A program made the translations under genes and the position numbers. A stretch of 17,413 bases of DNA from Dichomitus squalens LYAD-421 SS1 (taxonomy: Eukaryota; Basidiomycota; Agaricomycetes; Polyporales; Polyporaceae), in NCBI RefSeq assembly GCF_000275845.1, contig NW_006766891.1, forward strand, positions 312,128 through 329,540, in the 5' to 3' direction. The notes below the pieces were generated by a model, which did not search any database, had not been told where the DNA came from, and saw only the letters and a program-made list of their open reading frames with translations. Of this stretch, positions 1 to 7,534 are shown piece after piece (the first letter of the stretch is position 1; each line of letters starts with the position of its first letter).

Positions 1-212
1 CCTCGCTCTCGCGCCTTGTCCTTGTTGCTAAGCCAGCCCCTCTAGTATATAAGGACCCCCCTAGGCGCTCCCTAGTCCCCATCTCGACCTCTTGGTCATT
101 GGGACTAGGTGAGTGACCATAGCGTTGTATCTCTCTTCGATTGCTAATGTATAACTTGGTCATTGGGACTAGTCTGTCGCTGCTTGCGTGAAGACTAGCT
201 TTCGTCGGTCTC
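1..212 (+). repeat. LTR-like fragment with TATA box and an 18-bp direct repeat
   Basis: A TATATAA box lies at 46-52, followed by a C-rich stretch, which resembles the promoter layout of the LTRs elsewhere in the window (their TATA boxes sit in AGTATATAAGG; here it is TAGTATATAAGGA). An 18-bp sequence, CTTGGTCATTGGGACTAG, occurs twice, at 91-108 and 155-172, 64 bp apart. The protease frame of element 1 degenerates in front of this piece, which suggests that another LTR interrupted element 1 just after the protease. The left edge lies outside the window and I cannot place the right edge; no TG..CA ends or target duplication are visible. The orientation is inferred from the TATA box only. Confidence 0.35.
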
Positions 213-880
213 GTGCCTTCGTGCCGACCGCCGCTCTGCCCCGTCGAGTTTTCTGATACGTTTATCCCTCTCTCCCTCGCTTTTCCCCCTTTCGGCTCCT
301 CGCCGCTCGCCTACGGGGTCGTCGCCGAACGTCGACCCGAGTCTACGCGCCTAGTCGCCGCGACAGTCAGGTGCCGACGGGGAGTCCCTGAGGGGCGCTG
401 GTGGTATTCCCAAAGTCGCTGTTCCGCCCGCAGGTATTTGGCGTCAAACCGGACCTTGCCCTGTACCCAGTCGATATGGGGGTTATACTGGATTAGCCAT
501 GGCATTCCGAGAATGATGTCATCCCGGCCGCAGTCCGCGACGTAGAGTTCAGTGGGGAACTCTTGGCTATTGATTCAAAAGTGGCTGACAAATTTCTGGG
601 TGACTGGTCTGGCTGTGTTGGCGGTGCCATCGACATTGGTGAAACGAAGGGGGGAGGGTAGGGTGATGAGAGGGAGTTTGTGCTTTTTGGCGAAATTCTG
701 GTTAAGGAGAGAAGCACTTGCTCCGCAATCGATAAACGCATAAGCTCCGACACTTGTAGATTCGTACTCGATGTTGCCCGGGATAAGAATTGATTGACGT
801 TGTCGTTCTGTAGTGGCAACAAATGAGATACTAATACAGTCAGAGGGCAGTTCTTCTGTCAGCGAAGACTGCCCGTTCAA
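213..880 (-). pseudogene. Gypsy element 1: aspartic protease (start of pol), broken and truncated
   Basis: This is the retropepsin that would cleave the Gag-Pol polyprotein in the virus-like particle. The catalytic motif FIDCGAS (a DCGA variant often seen in fungal Gypsy elements) is followed downstream by DDIILGMPWL and NPHIDW, the usual C-terminal protease landmarks. The frame begins at TTG AAC around 880, in the -1 frame relative to gag and exactly where a frameshift signal would deliver ribosomes. In-frame stops occur at 575-577 (TGA, between protease motifs) and 311-313 (TAG). Beyond 311 the frame stays open but has no recognisable pol sequence, and reverse transcriptase, RNase H and integrase are absent. 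The protein is therefore a remnant. Family assignment is firm; the left limit of the coding remnant is a guess. Confidence 0.75.
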
Positions 881-886
881 AAACCC
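845..886 (-). promoter_or_regulatory. Putative programmed -1 ribosomal frameshift signal at the gag/pol junction
   Basis: On the minus strand the gag frame ends GAG GGT TTT TGA. The heptamer G GGT TTT (886-880) fits the X XXY YYZ slippery rule in the gag frame, and the gag stop TGA (879-877) follows directly. Slipping back one base continues as TTG AAC GGG CAG, the protease frame. After a 5-nt spacer comes a hairpin: GGGCAGT (874-868) pairs with ACTGCCC (851-845), and CTTC (867-864) with GAAG (856-853), with one bulged A and a 7-nt loop (863-857). Heptamer, spacing, stem and frame relation all match known -1 sites; the yeast L-A virus uses the close relative G GGU UUA. Function is inferred, and no convincing pseudoknot partner for the loop was seen. 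Confidence 0.6.
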
Positions 887-1047
887 TCATCCGAATCGTC
901 TACGTCGACCTGACTGATCGTTTTGTCAGGTGTGTCTTCGCCATTGTCTTCATCGTCGGCGACCTCGCCATCCTCTAGTTCATCGACCTTGCGCACCTTC
1001 CGCTTCGTCTGTCCAGGCTGTCATCCCTTAGCATCCTTCTTCTTAAG

Positions 1048-1089
1048 GCAATCACGTGCGATGTGACCAGTCTTGTGGCAGTAGAAGCA
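1048..1089 (-). other. CCHC zinc knuckle of gag (element 1)
   Basis: The minus-strand frame reads CFYCHKTGHIARDC, the CX2CX4HX4C retroviral-type zinc knuckle that binds RNA in the nucleocapsid part of Gag. All four metal ligands are intact. It lies between premature stops at 1222 and 1021 and in the same frame as the rest of gag. Confidence 0.9.
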
Positions 1090-1789
1090 TTGCTTCTTCT
1101 CTCTGTCTTCCTTCATGGCTGGAGCGTCGACTCGTCGTATGGAGTTGGTACGAGCAGACTGTCTCTTTGTGCCATGGCCCTGTCGGTCGTTGCGAGAGCG
1201 TCCCTCGAGTTGGCGCAGGTGTCATTCCTCATAGTTGAAGTGTTCGATCTCCAACACCCGTGCTGCCCACTCGTTAACAGTGGTGGGGATGGGGTACGTG
1301 AGGCGAACCCGTCGTCGCATGCTTTCTGGGAGACACTCCTTGTAAAAGGACAGCTGAGCACTGTCTTTGAGTATACCAGCAAGGGCGCAGAGGCGGAAGA
1401 ATTTCGCGTTGAAGGTGTCTGGTGCAGCAGGTTGGTAGTCGAGGTGGTACAGCTTGGAGGCGGCCGTAGCGGCTTCCTCGATGGGCTGGAAGGTCTGTTG
1501 TAAGACCGTCTCAAACACATTCCAGGTGTTTTAGCCGTTCTGTTGGGCCTGAGCGATGTATCCGTCCTTCCAGGTGATCACCTTCAGTCCGTTCATGAAC
1601 GTTAGGGCGGTGACGATGCGGCTCTGGTTGGTGGCGTAGTCGGTTGGACGTGCTTCGAAGAACAGGAAGAGTTCATTGAGGAAGGTGCGTAGATTGTCGT
1701 GGTCTCCGTCAAAAACATTGGGTGCGCGGACTTTGGGTCGTCCGGTGATGACGCCTGGTGCGCCGAGAGGAGCCACAGGTGGTGGTCTG

Positions 1790-2080
1790 CCGGGTCCTTG
1801 AGGGGGTCCGCCATCTGGAGGGGGTCCGCCGCCGTGGGGGGGGTCCTCCTCCTTGAGGGGTCCGCCACCTTGCGGGGGTACGCCAGGTCCTTGAGGAGGT
1901 CTGCCACCCGGAGGGGGTCCGCCGCCGTGGGGAGGTCCACCGCCTTGAGGTGGTCCGCCACCTTGCGGAGGTCCGCCAGGTCCTTGAGGAGGTCCGCCGA
2001 CTTGCGGAGGTCCGCCAGGTCCCTGAGGAGGTCCGCCGCCCTGCGGAGGTCCGACAGATCCTTGAGGCAAACCAGGAGGT
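1790..2080 (-). repeat. Gly-Pro-Gln coding repeats in gag (about 18-21 bp units)
   Basis: The minus strand encodes imperfect repeats of GGPPQG-like units (GPPQGG, GPPQGP, GGPPQV and variants). On the plus strand this appears as reiterated AGGTCCGCC-type blocks. It forms a disordered spacer just upstream of the capsid-like part. Such repeats change length by slippage, so the copy number is probably not conserved between element copies. An open plus-strand frame over the same bases is a by-product of the repeat. Confidence 0.7.
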
Positions 2081-3789
2081 GTAGGTGGCCGATCCGGTGG
2101 TGCAGCAGTAGTAGGTGGTATCACGGGTTGTGCTGTCAGAGCCTCACTGCTGGCGTAGTGAGTGGTTTGACCGGGTTGGGCCCCTGTCGCCTAGCGTAGA
2201 GAGGAGATGCTATCTTGTGGAGTGAACAAGTTTCCGAGTTGGAAGCTGGGGAGGCTGGAACAAGGTGGTGTGTCTGGGACGCTCGGCTCATTCGTTGCTC
2301 GGAACAGCCTCTGGGTCCGAGCTTGTTCCTGCTGCGTTGCGGACATAGTAGTGTCTATAGATTCTGTTGTCGTGTCCGCGTTGCTGTCTGGTTCGTCCGG
2401 GTGTGCTTGGAGAAGACCGCGGAGAGGGGTGACGGTTTCTTCGTCGTCTCGAGGAGCGGGGTTATCTTCCGACAAGGGTGTAGCCTCGGTGGGCTCGTTC
2501 GCTACGTCTGGTAGGGAACTAGTGCGGTGGGTAGCAGGGCTGCGCGGAGGAGAGGGGGCTGTTGTTCAATTGAGGGCCCAAGTCGTTCGGATCAAGGCTT
2601 CCTGCCTTTTCTGTGGTGCGTTTCCGTTGGTGACGTTGGGGCTGCTCTGTCCGTTGTATCGGTTGGGGCACAGGTGGTTATTGCAAGTGCGCCTGTTCTG
2701 TCCTTCTCTATTGAAGCTGACGTCGCGTCGATTCTCGGGGTCGTATCGGTGAATACGTTGGGCGCAATCGGTCCGCTGCGTATTCATGCGGAGGGATACC
2801 TAGTCCAGGTGGAAGTTGCGTAGAGTCGCCGAATAGTCGGAATCGGAACTAGCGTCAGGGGACTCGTATCCGTTTCGAATGATGCGACGGTGAGATTCGT
2901 ATAGTTCCCTGGCCCCAATGAGTAGATGTAGGCGTCGGCAGTGTTCGGCGAAGTCTGGGTCCAAAAGACTCTGAACGTTACGAAGATTCTCGGCCTGTTC
3001 GCGAATTCGAGCAGTAAAGTAACTGGATCCGTGGCGTTCTTCTGGGTCGTGGCTAACGGGGATGGGGGGAAGGGGTGGGCTGACGAGCCGTTGGAGTTTG
3101 TGAAGGGTGTTGACGACCTGCTGAACCTGTTCAATGAGGACCTGGATGTGTGCTTGCTCGGAGATCGGGGTGAGGGTTGGGTGGTGGTTGGTGATGTCGT
3201 ACAACGTGCTCGCGTTGTCCCAAATTCTCGTAAGGAAGGAGAAGATGTCTAGTGGTTCGGGGCTTGAGGGGTTGCTTGCCGATGATTCTTGCTCGGTGTT
3301 GATGAATGATGGTAGTTCGCCGTCTGCGTCGTACCCGTCATCGCGGAGTACCCAATGCTCGAGTTCGTCAAGGATAGTAAACTCGAGGCTTGCCTGGCTC
3401 GGTGCCCAAGAGCCGGCGCTCAGGCGATATTTGTTCCAAACGGGGCTGTGAAGGATGGCTCGTGCGTGAGTCCTTCCAATCCAGTCAAGAGTCTGTTGAC
3501 GGATGCGTTCGATAGCTGCCTGTCTCTGAGGCGTCGGTGCTACCGGTCGATCGAGGAGCAATCCTTCCTGGTAGGTCGCACGTCTGTATGCTTCCTCGAG
3601 CTGCCGAATGGAACGTTCAGCGTCCGCTGGTGTGGCTTGGCGTCGTACTAGGTTGTACGCTCGATGTTCCTCGGGGGTGCGGTTGTGGTTGTAGACGACT
3701 ACCTCGTCGTCCAAGTAATCGACCGTAGTATGGTCACGGCCGTGCATTCGTTGAAGTCGGTCTGCGAGTTGACGAATAGAGTGCGCCAC

Positions 3790-3897
3790 GGTGAGTCCTA
3801 TCCAAGGCGTGGTGGGAAAACTTCTGTTCTAATGTTACGCTGAAGTACTAACACAAGTCTATCCAGACTTATCACGCGGACTTATCCAAGTACGCGG
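3790..3897 (-). other. Untranslated leader / primer-binding region of element 1
   Basis: This 108-bp stretch separates the end of LTR-A from the gag frame and should contain the primer-binding site next to 3897. Reading minus, the internal region begins CCGCGTACTTGG, which does not start with the TGG expected of a tRNA 3'-end primer site. Either the site has decayed, an internal tRNA sequence or self-priming is used, or the LTR edge is a few bases off. Confidence 0.4.
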
Positions 3898-4537
3898 TGT
3901 AGCACACGGGGGAGAGAGTATCGCACAAGTCCCTAGATTGAGGGATATAGGGATACAGGAGGTAACGAAGAGGAGAACAGAAGTGGGGAGCCTCTACTGA
4001 CTATGGGCCTCCTTATATACTATGGGGTACCGACCGTATTAGGAAGGGAAAGGTAACCGCCCAAAGTGGGGAGGTATGAGGAGACTGTAAAGGAACACGT
4101 CTGGTCGAGGCTGGACCCGATATAGTACACAACCTAGGTCAGGGTCCTGTGATATAACTGAAAGGGGATAGAGGCGGGACAGGGTCCTGAGTCTAGGTCA
4201 GGGTCGGGTAATGTAACCAAAAAAGAGAAGGGGGCGCAACAAGGATCAGGGTCTGGGTCAGGGTAAAGTAATGTAACCGAAAAGGGAAAGGGTCAGGGTC
4301 GGACTCAGGGTCCGGTCATATAGACGAAAGGGGAAATATTAAGGGAGAGGGCCAGGACTAGGAACGCAGTCGTCAGGGGGCGGAATGGGGGGTGGTAGTG
4401 TACAGGCGGACGACAGGGGAACGGGAGGGTAAACATAGGTCGCCGGGAACAGGAAGGGGGGTGGAGTGTACACGAGAGCGACGAGAAGGAGTAGTCCAAT
4501 AGAAAAAGATAGGGGGTGGGGCGTACCAACGGTAACA
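3898..4537 (-). repeat. LTR-A, 5' LTR of element 1
   Basis: On the plus strand the unit runs from TGTAGCACAC to GGTAACA, giving TGT..ACA ends. On the minus strand it is TGTTACC...GTGCTACA, followed by the leader and gag, so this is the 5' LTR. A minus-strand TATATAA box is at 4019-4013. A related copy (LTR-B, from 5924) starts with the same layout and shares a CCCTAGATTGAGGGATATAG-like block (near 3929 and 5958), which supports the left boundary. The right boundary at 4537 rests on the TGTTAC start alone. The five bases outside it are TTTAT, but the other target duplication lies outside the window. Confidence 0.65.
4120..4345. repeat. About 60-bp tandem repeats inside LTR-A
   Basis: An anchor of the form TAATGTAACC followed by an A/G-rich run and then by a CTGGGTCAGGGT-like block recurs at about 4150, 4209, 4269 and 4316 (spacings 59, 60 and 47). 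The last unit has lost about 13 bp. In transcript orientation the array lies upstream of the TATA box, in the U3 part of the LTR, where tandem enhancer-like repeats are common. LTR-B has only the beginning of this region before it is cut. Confidence 0.65.
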
Positions 4538-5333
4538 TTTATAAGCTCTGGAAGCATTCAAAGTGCTGGAAAAATATTTAAAAAAAATACCCTTAGCTGA
4601 TTTTAAAACCTCAACCTCACATACAACAATCTTATTTCGAGGTAGTGGCCCATGACATCACACCACTAGAGCTTACATAGGTCCTCTCTACAAGTACTGT
4701 ATATATCTATCACTGCTCAACTTAGACAAAGTGGAGACACCTCACCTTAAGTTTCACCTGCTGAGACTTGCATAGGTGTAATGTCTGGAGATATGTATAT
4801 AATATGGAGTGGGCTATAGAGTGTGCTTTATGATATAAATGCTATACTGGCAGCCTAATCCCATACATGATTACAAGTCCTTTATTGAGTTGTGTCCTCA
4901 AATATAAGTCAGCTATCATGATGATTTTGCAGCTATAAGAGTGTGTAATGTTTTAGTTGAGGACTATAATCTATAAATGAAGGATTGTCATCTTATTTGA
5001 GTCTGCTCTAGATGGGTAGTGCTGAAATAGTTCAAAATAGTAGTACCATAGTGCAAAATGGCAAAAATTTGAGGATCACATTTGCAGTAGTGCTATAGTA
5101 GTATCATGTTGGCACTAAGTGATGCTGTGAAAAAAGTGATAGTGAAGAGTAGTTATAATTAGTACCAAACATGCTCATTAGTGCTTAGTTGCACTACCAA
5201 AAAAGTGTGTCTGGACAGTAGTACTAGTGCAGATGTTATATCTGCTAACACTTGCTAATATGGATAAGTTTATCTGGATAGTGATAATTAGTGTCAATTC
5301 ACAAACACTGTTTTTTTCAGATGAAGTATATGG
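4538..5333. other. AT-rich non-coding stretch, origin unknown
   Basis: About 800 bp without a convincing reading frame. It is clearly more AT-rich than its surroundings and has repeated short motifs such as AGTGCT, TAGTAGTA and GCACTA on both strands. I looked for matching inverted repeats at its ends and for polymerase III A/B boxes and saw none that held up. It separates LTR-A from LTR-C and may be an old decayed insertion. Confidence 0.4.
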
Positions 5334-5923
5334 TGTAGCACACAGGTGTTAGGGCTGTGCCGCTAAAGTTATGGAGGTCAGAGTCAGAGCTGGGAAGACA
5401 CGGGTGAGGGCTTCAGTGAAGCTATTGGCACCACTTTGAGAATCCCGACAGTGTCCTCAATTCCGGAGCCAGAGTTCGAGCGGAGGTCAGACAGAGAATG
5501 GATGAAGAACAGACAGAGACAGAAAGAATAGATTGGAGTAGGATAGTAGTTAGAGTAGCAGACAAGGAGTGAGGTAGCAAAATACCCGAACTAAGGAACA
5601 CTGCACTGAGTCTGGAGGTTTATATACTACGAAGCCAGTGTCCCTTAAGTCTAAATTGAAGATATCGGAGGAGGAGGTCCAACCGGAGTTGGTAGAACAC
5701 TGATACTAAGTGGAGGAGTGATGTAAGTGGCACCAGACACTGATATGGAAAAATGGATATTCCAGCAGAGACGTGACAGACGCTTGGAAAACCACATGGG
5801 CCCTATCGGGGACTGAAAAGGAAACAGAAATCAGTATATAATTAACTGTTCATAAACAAGTCTAGAGGTCCAACAGAGTTAGCACAGTGTTCGACAGAGT
5901 TTCAGAGGGACTTAGGCATGTGA
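5334..5923 (-). repeat. LTR-C, LTR-like fragment related to LTR-A
   Basis: It starts TGTAGCACACAGG, close to the start of LTR-A (TGTAGCACACGG), and carries a minus-strand TATATAAA box at about 5626-5619 in the same GTAGTATATAAR context. The rest differs clearly from LTR-A, so this is a related family or a strongly diverged copy. The right edge is uncertain because LTR-B begins here with TGTAACA; the same seven bases could also close LTR-C. No coding sequence is visible. Confidence 0.4.
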
Positions 5924-6128
5924 TGTAACAATAGGGGAGGGCGTATCACACACATCCCTAGATTGAGGGATATAGAGATACAGAAGTGTAATAAAGAGAA
6001 GAATAGAAGTGGAGAGCCTCTACCAACTACAGGCCTCCTTATATACTCTAGGGCACTCACTCTATTAGGAAGACAAAGGGAACACTCCAAGTAGGAAGGT
6101 ATAAGGGGGCTGTAAGAAAACAAGTCTA

Positions 6129-6163
6129 TGGTGCGGTTCAACTAAACACCACCAATTTTGTAC
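6129..6163. repeat. Left terminal inverted repeat of the Tc1-type element
   Basis: 35 bp beginning TGGTGCGGTTCAACTAAAC, preceded by TA. It pairs with 7007-7041 with three mismatches. Confidence 0.85.
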
Positions 6164-6394
6164 ATGGTAAGCGACGGTCTCCCTGTCGTCCTACTGCTCC
6201 CTCACATTACAGTCAAAATATCTGATAACCTGTCATTTGCAAGTATTACGCAAGTATTACCCATAGGGAACATATTCACTGTAAGGGTTTGTCAATTGGA
6301 CCAATGTTGGCCCAGATGACCCCTCCCAAGTCGGGTAGATCATGTGACTTGAGCGCTTAATTCCTAATGTAGTATTATACTGTATTACATAATA

Positions 6395-6807
6395 TTATGC
6401 AATGTCCATTGCTTGCGCCAGCTGTTCCGATACATGACGGTGAGACTTATACCTATGGGAACTGAACTCCTCAACTTTCTTCTGCACCTCGCGAGCTCCC
6501 AGACCCTCAGTGTATGCGTCAATGAATCTCCATGCACGATATTCCCATTTCCGGATCAGTTCCACTGAAACAGACCACAAGGCTTTCGGCATGTTCTCCC
6601 GGAGAGTGTCAAAGGTGTAATTGCAGTGTTCTCGGAGGTAATGTTTCACCGCACCCCAGAAGTACTCAATGAAGTTGATTTCGCAATGGAATTTAGGCAG
6701 GAATATGCATATATGGCCTGCAAAGTGAGTAAGTGAATTTATAGGGAAAAGTCTATATGTAACGTACCAGCTGCTGCCGCTAGGTAGGCCTTCTTGCGTC
6801 TAGGCAT
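6395..6807 (-). pseudogene. Shortened Tc1/mariner-like transposase (last DDE segment only)
   Basis: The C-terminal exon (6717-6395) has FLPKFHCEINFIEYFWGAV and then a Trp/Arg-rich tail ending in MDIA. The glutamate in INFIEYFWG corresponds to the last acidic residue of the DDE triad in this family; the first two aspartates and nearly all of the DNA-binding part are missing. A GTACGT...TTTGCAG intron (6767-6718) joins it in phase to a short exon from ATG at 6807 (MPRRKKAYLAAAA), giving an open frame of about 120 residues. The basic N-terminus may be the true transposase start, fused to the end by an internal deletion. It cannot catalyse transposition. Whether it is expressed, for example as an inhibitor, is unknown. 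Confidence 0.65.
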
Positions 6808-7006
6808 TTCATAAGTTGGCGTTGAGTACAGGAGGTTCAGCAAGATGATGTGGTTGTCATAGTATGTTGTATTCCTATTCGTTCACTACTATGTACATTA
6901 CTATAACAAGTATGTTGGCCTATGCAACCTCTCGACGACCAGTGGTGCGTCGTTGAGCCCCAAGCTCGGGGAAGTCACGTGACCACTTAAGCGCGCGCTT
7001 AGCTCT

Positions 7007-7041
7007 GTGCAAAACTGGTGGCGTTTAGTTGAACCGCACCA
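7007..7041. repeat. Right terminal inverted repeat of the Tc1-type element
   Basis: The complement reads TGGTGCGGTTCAACTAAAC and matches 6129-6163 except at three positions. It is followed by TA (7042-7043) and then by resumed LTR-B sequence. Confidence 0.85.
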
Positions 7042-7102
7042 TAGTTGAGGCTGGACACAAGGAGGGATAAGTATAGTATATGGCCGAGTCCAGGGTCCTA
7101 CT

Positions 7103-7534
7103 TGTTACGACTGACTGTCAAGCGAGTAAGTGGAGACGAGCGAGGCAGGCAGGAGCGCCGACGAGCTCTGATCGCAGTGAGACTGGAGCGGAGCTCAATA
7201 GGCAGGACTGGAGACAATTTGTGTATTGAGTGAAGTATCTACAGAGCGAAATACACGATGGCTTACCTGGAGACAAGAGGTCGAAACTAGAGTCTCCAGG
7301 TAGCAAGGGATCCGACTATATATGAGGAACGAACAATGGGCGCTAAGGGGACAATGGTGTTGCCATGGGCACCGAGTACAAGGGCGTAGGACAATAGTGA
7401 AGGGGAAACAAGGGGGGCTATTGTCTGTGTGCGGACAAAGGGAAACCATAGCGAGTAGTGAACAATAAGGAAACGTACGAGGCTGTGGTCTGGATCGAAA
7501 GGGAAATGTAGCCCCATAGGGGCAGTTCGTGACA
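7103..7534 (-). repeat. LTR-X copy 1 (432 bp), inverted relative to element 2
   Basis: The plus strand reads TGTTACGACTG...GTTCGTGACA; the complement is nearly the same as 15319-15750, with fewer than about 20 differences in 432 bp by eye. It holds a TATATA box and the conserved CCTGGAGAC/GTCTCCAGG inverted repeat (7266-7300). It is inserted in LTR-B on the left (7102) and abuts element 2 coding remnants on the right. The flanking five bases (CTACT and AGGGC) differ, so it is not a simple solo LTR. In an intact element 2 the LTR here would point the other way. Confidence 0.85.

Larger units (their letters stand above)
877..3789 (-). pseudogene. Gypsy element 1: long gag with CCHC zinc knuckle, six premature stops
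   Basis: Gag would form the particle shell and bind element RNA. One frame runs for about 970 codons without a frameshift but is broken by stops at 2800 (TAG), 2566 (TGA), 2191 (TAG), 1531 (TAA), 1222 (TGA) and 1021 (TGA). In order: a charged, helical N-terminal region of about 330 residues; a Ser/Thr/Asn/Pro-rich linker; a Gly-Pro-Gln repeat segment (about 1790-2080); a retrotransposon-gag capsid-like region (about 1225-1730, with NVFDGDHDNLRTFLNELF and later FFRLCALAGIL); a basic stretch; and the knuckle CFYCHKTGHIARDC (1089-1048). A DE-rich tail ends at the putative frameshift site. There is no ATG at the first codon (GTG at 3789); the first in-frame ATG is near 3748. The N-terminal extension is unusually long for Gypsy gag. 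The capsid and knuckle are clearly gag; the role of the N-terminal part is unknown. Confidence 0.75.
6129..7041 (-). mobile_element. Tc1/mariner-type element, internally deleted, 913 bp, TA duplications
   Basis: The terminal inverted repeats are TGGTGCGGTTCAACTAAAC... at 6129-6163 and its complement at 7007-7041, agreeing at about 32 of 35 positions. Both ends are flanked by TA (6127-6128 and 7042-7043), the target duplication of the Tc1/mariner superfamily. Excision in silico restores a continuous LTR-B, so both boundaries are firm. The element keeps only the C-terminal end of a DDE transposase and a short N-terminal piece, so it is non-autonomous. Similar subterminal blocks with CATGTGAC or CACGTGAC cores occur near both ends in the same orientation. 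Confidence 0.85.
5924..7102 (-). repeat. LTR-B, copy of the LTR-A family split by a DNA transposon and truncated
   Basis: 5924-6128 aligns with the start of LTR-A: TGTAACAATAGGGG against TGTAGCACACGGGG, then the shared CCCTAGATTGAGGGATATA block, and the TATATAA box at 6045-6039. Removing 6129-7041 plus one TA joins AACAAGTCTA to GTTGAGGCTGG, matching ACACGTCTGGTCGAGGCTGG in LTR-A around 4100. The unit continues to a CCAGGGTCCT block and is cut at 7102 by LTR-X. The rest of LTR-B (the counterpart of LTR-A 4155-4537) is missing from the window. Confidence 0.7.

Noticed and set aside
845..886. Pseudoknot between the hairpin loop (863-857) and downstream sequence
   Set aside because: Only three consecutive bases (ACA with TGT near 838-836) could pair close by; too weak to claim. 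The plain hairpin remains.
1790..2080. CRISPR-like regular repeats
   Set aside because: The units are 18-21 bp without spacers, they code for Gly-Pro-Gln, and the context is a eukaryotic retroelement.
1699..2199. Plus-strand open frame of 166 codons rich in Arg-Ser repeats
   Set aside because: It is the shadow of the Gly-Pro-Gln coding repeats of the minus-strand gag; the repeat keeps all frames open.
4305..4561. Overlapping minus-strand frames of 62-77 codons
   Set aside because: They lie within the LTR-A U3 region, have Pro/Ser/Leu-rich composition from C-rich repeats and no family signal.
4538..5333. Possible SINE or tRNA-derived element in the AT-rich stretch
   Set aside because: No A or B box with correct spacing, no poly(A) or simple-repeat tail and no flanking duplication found.
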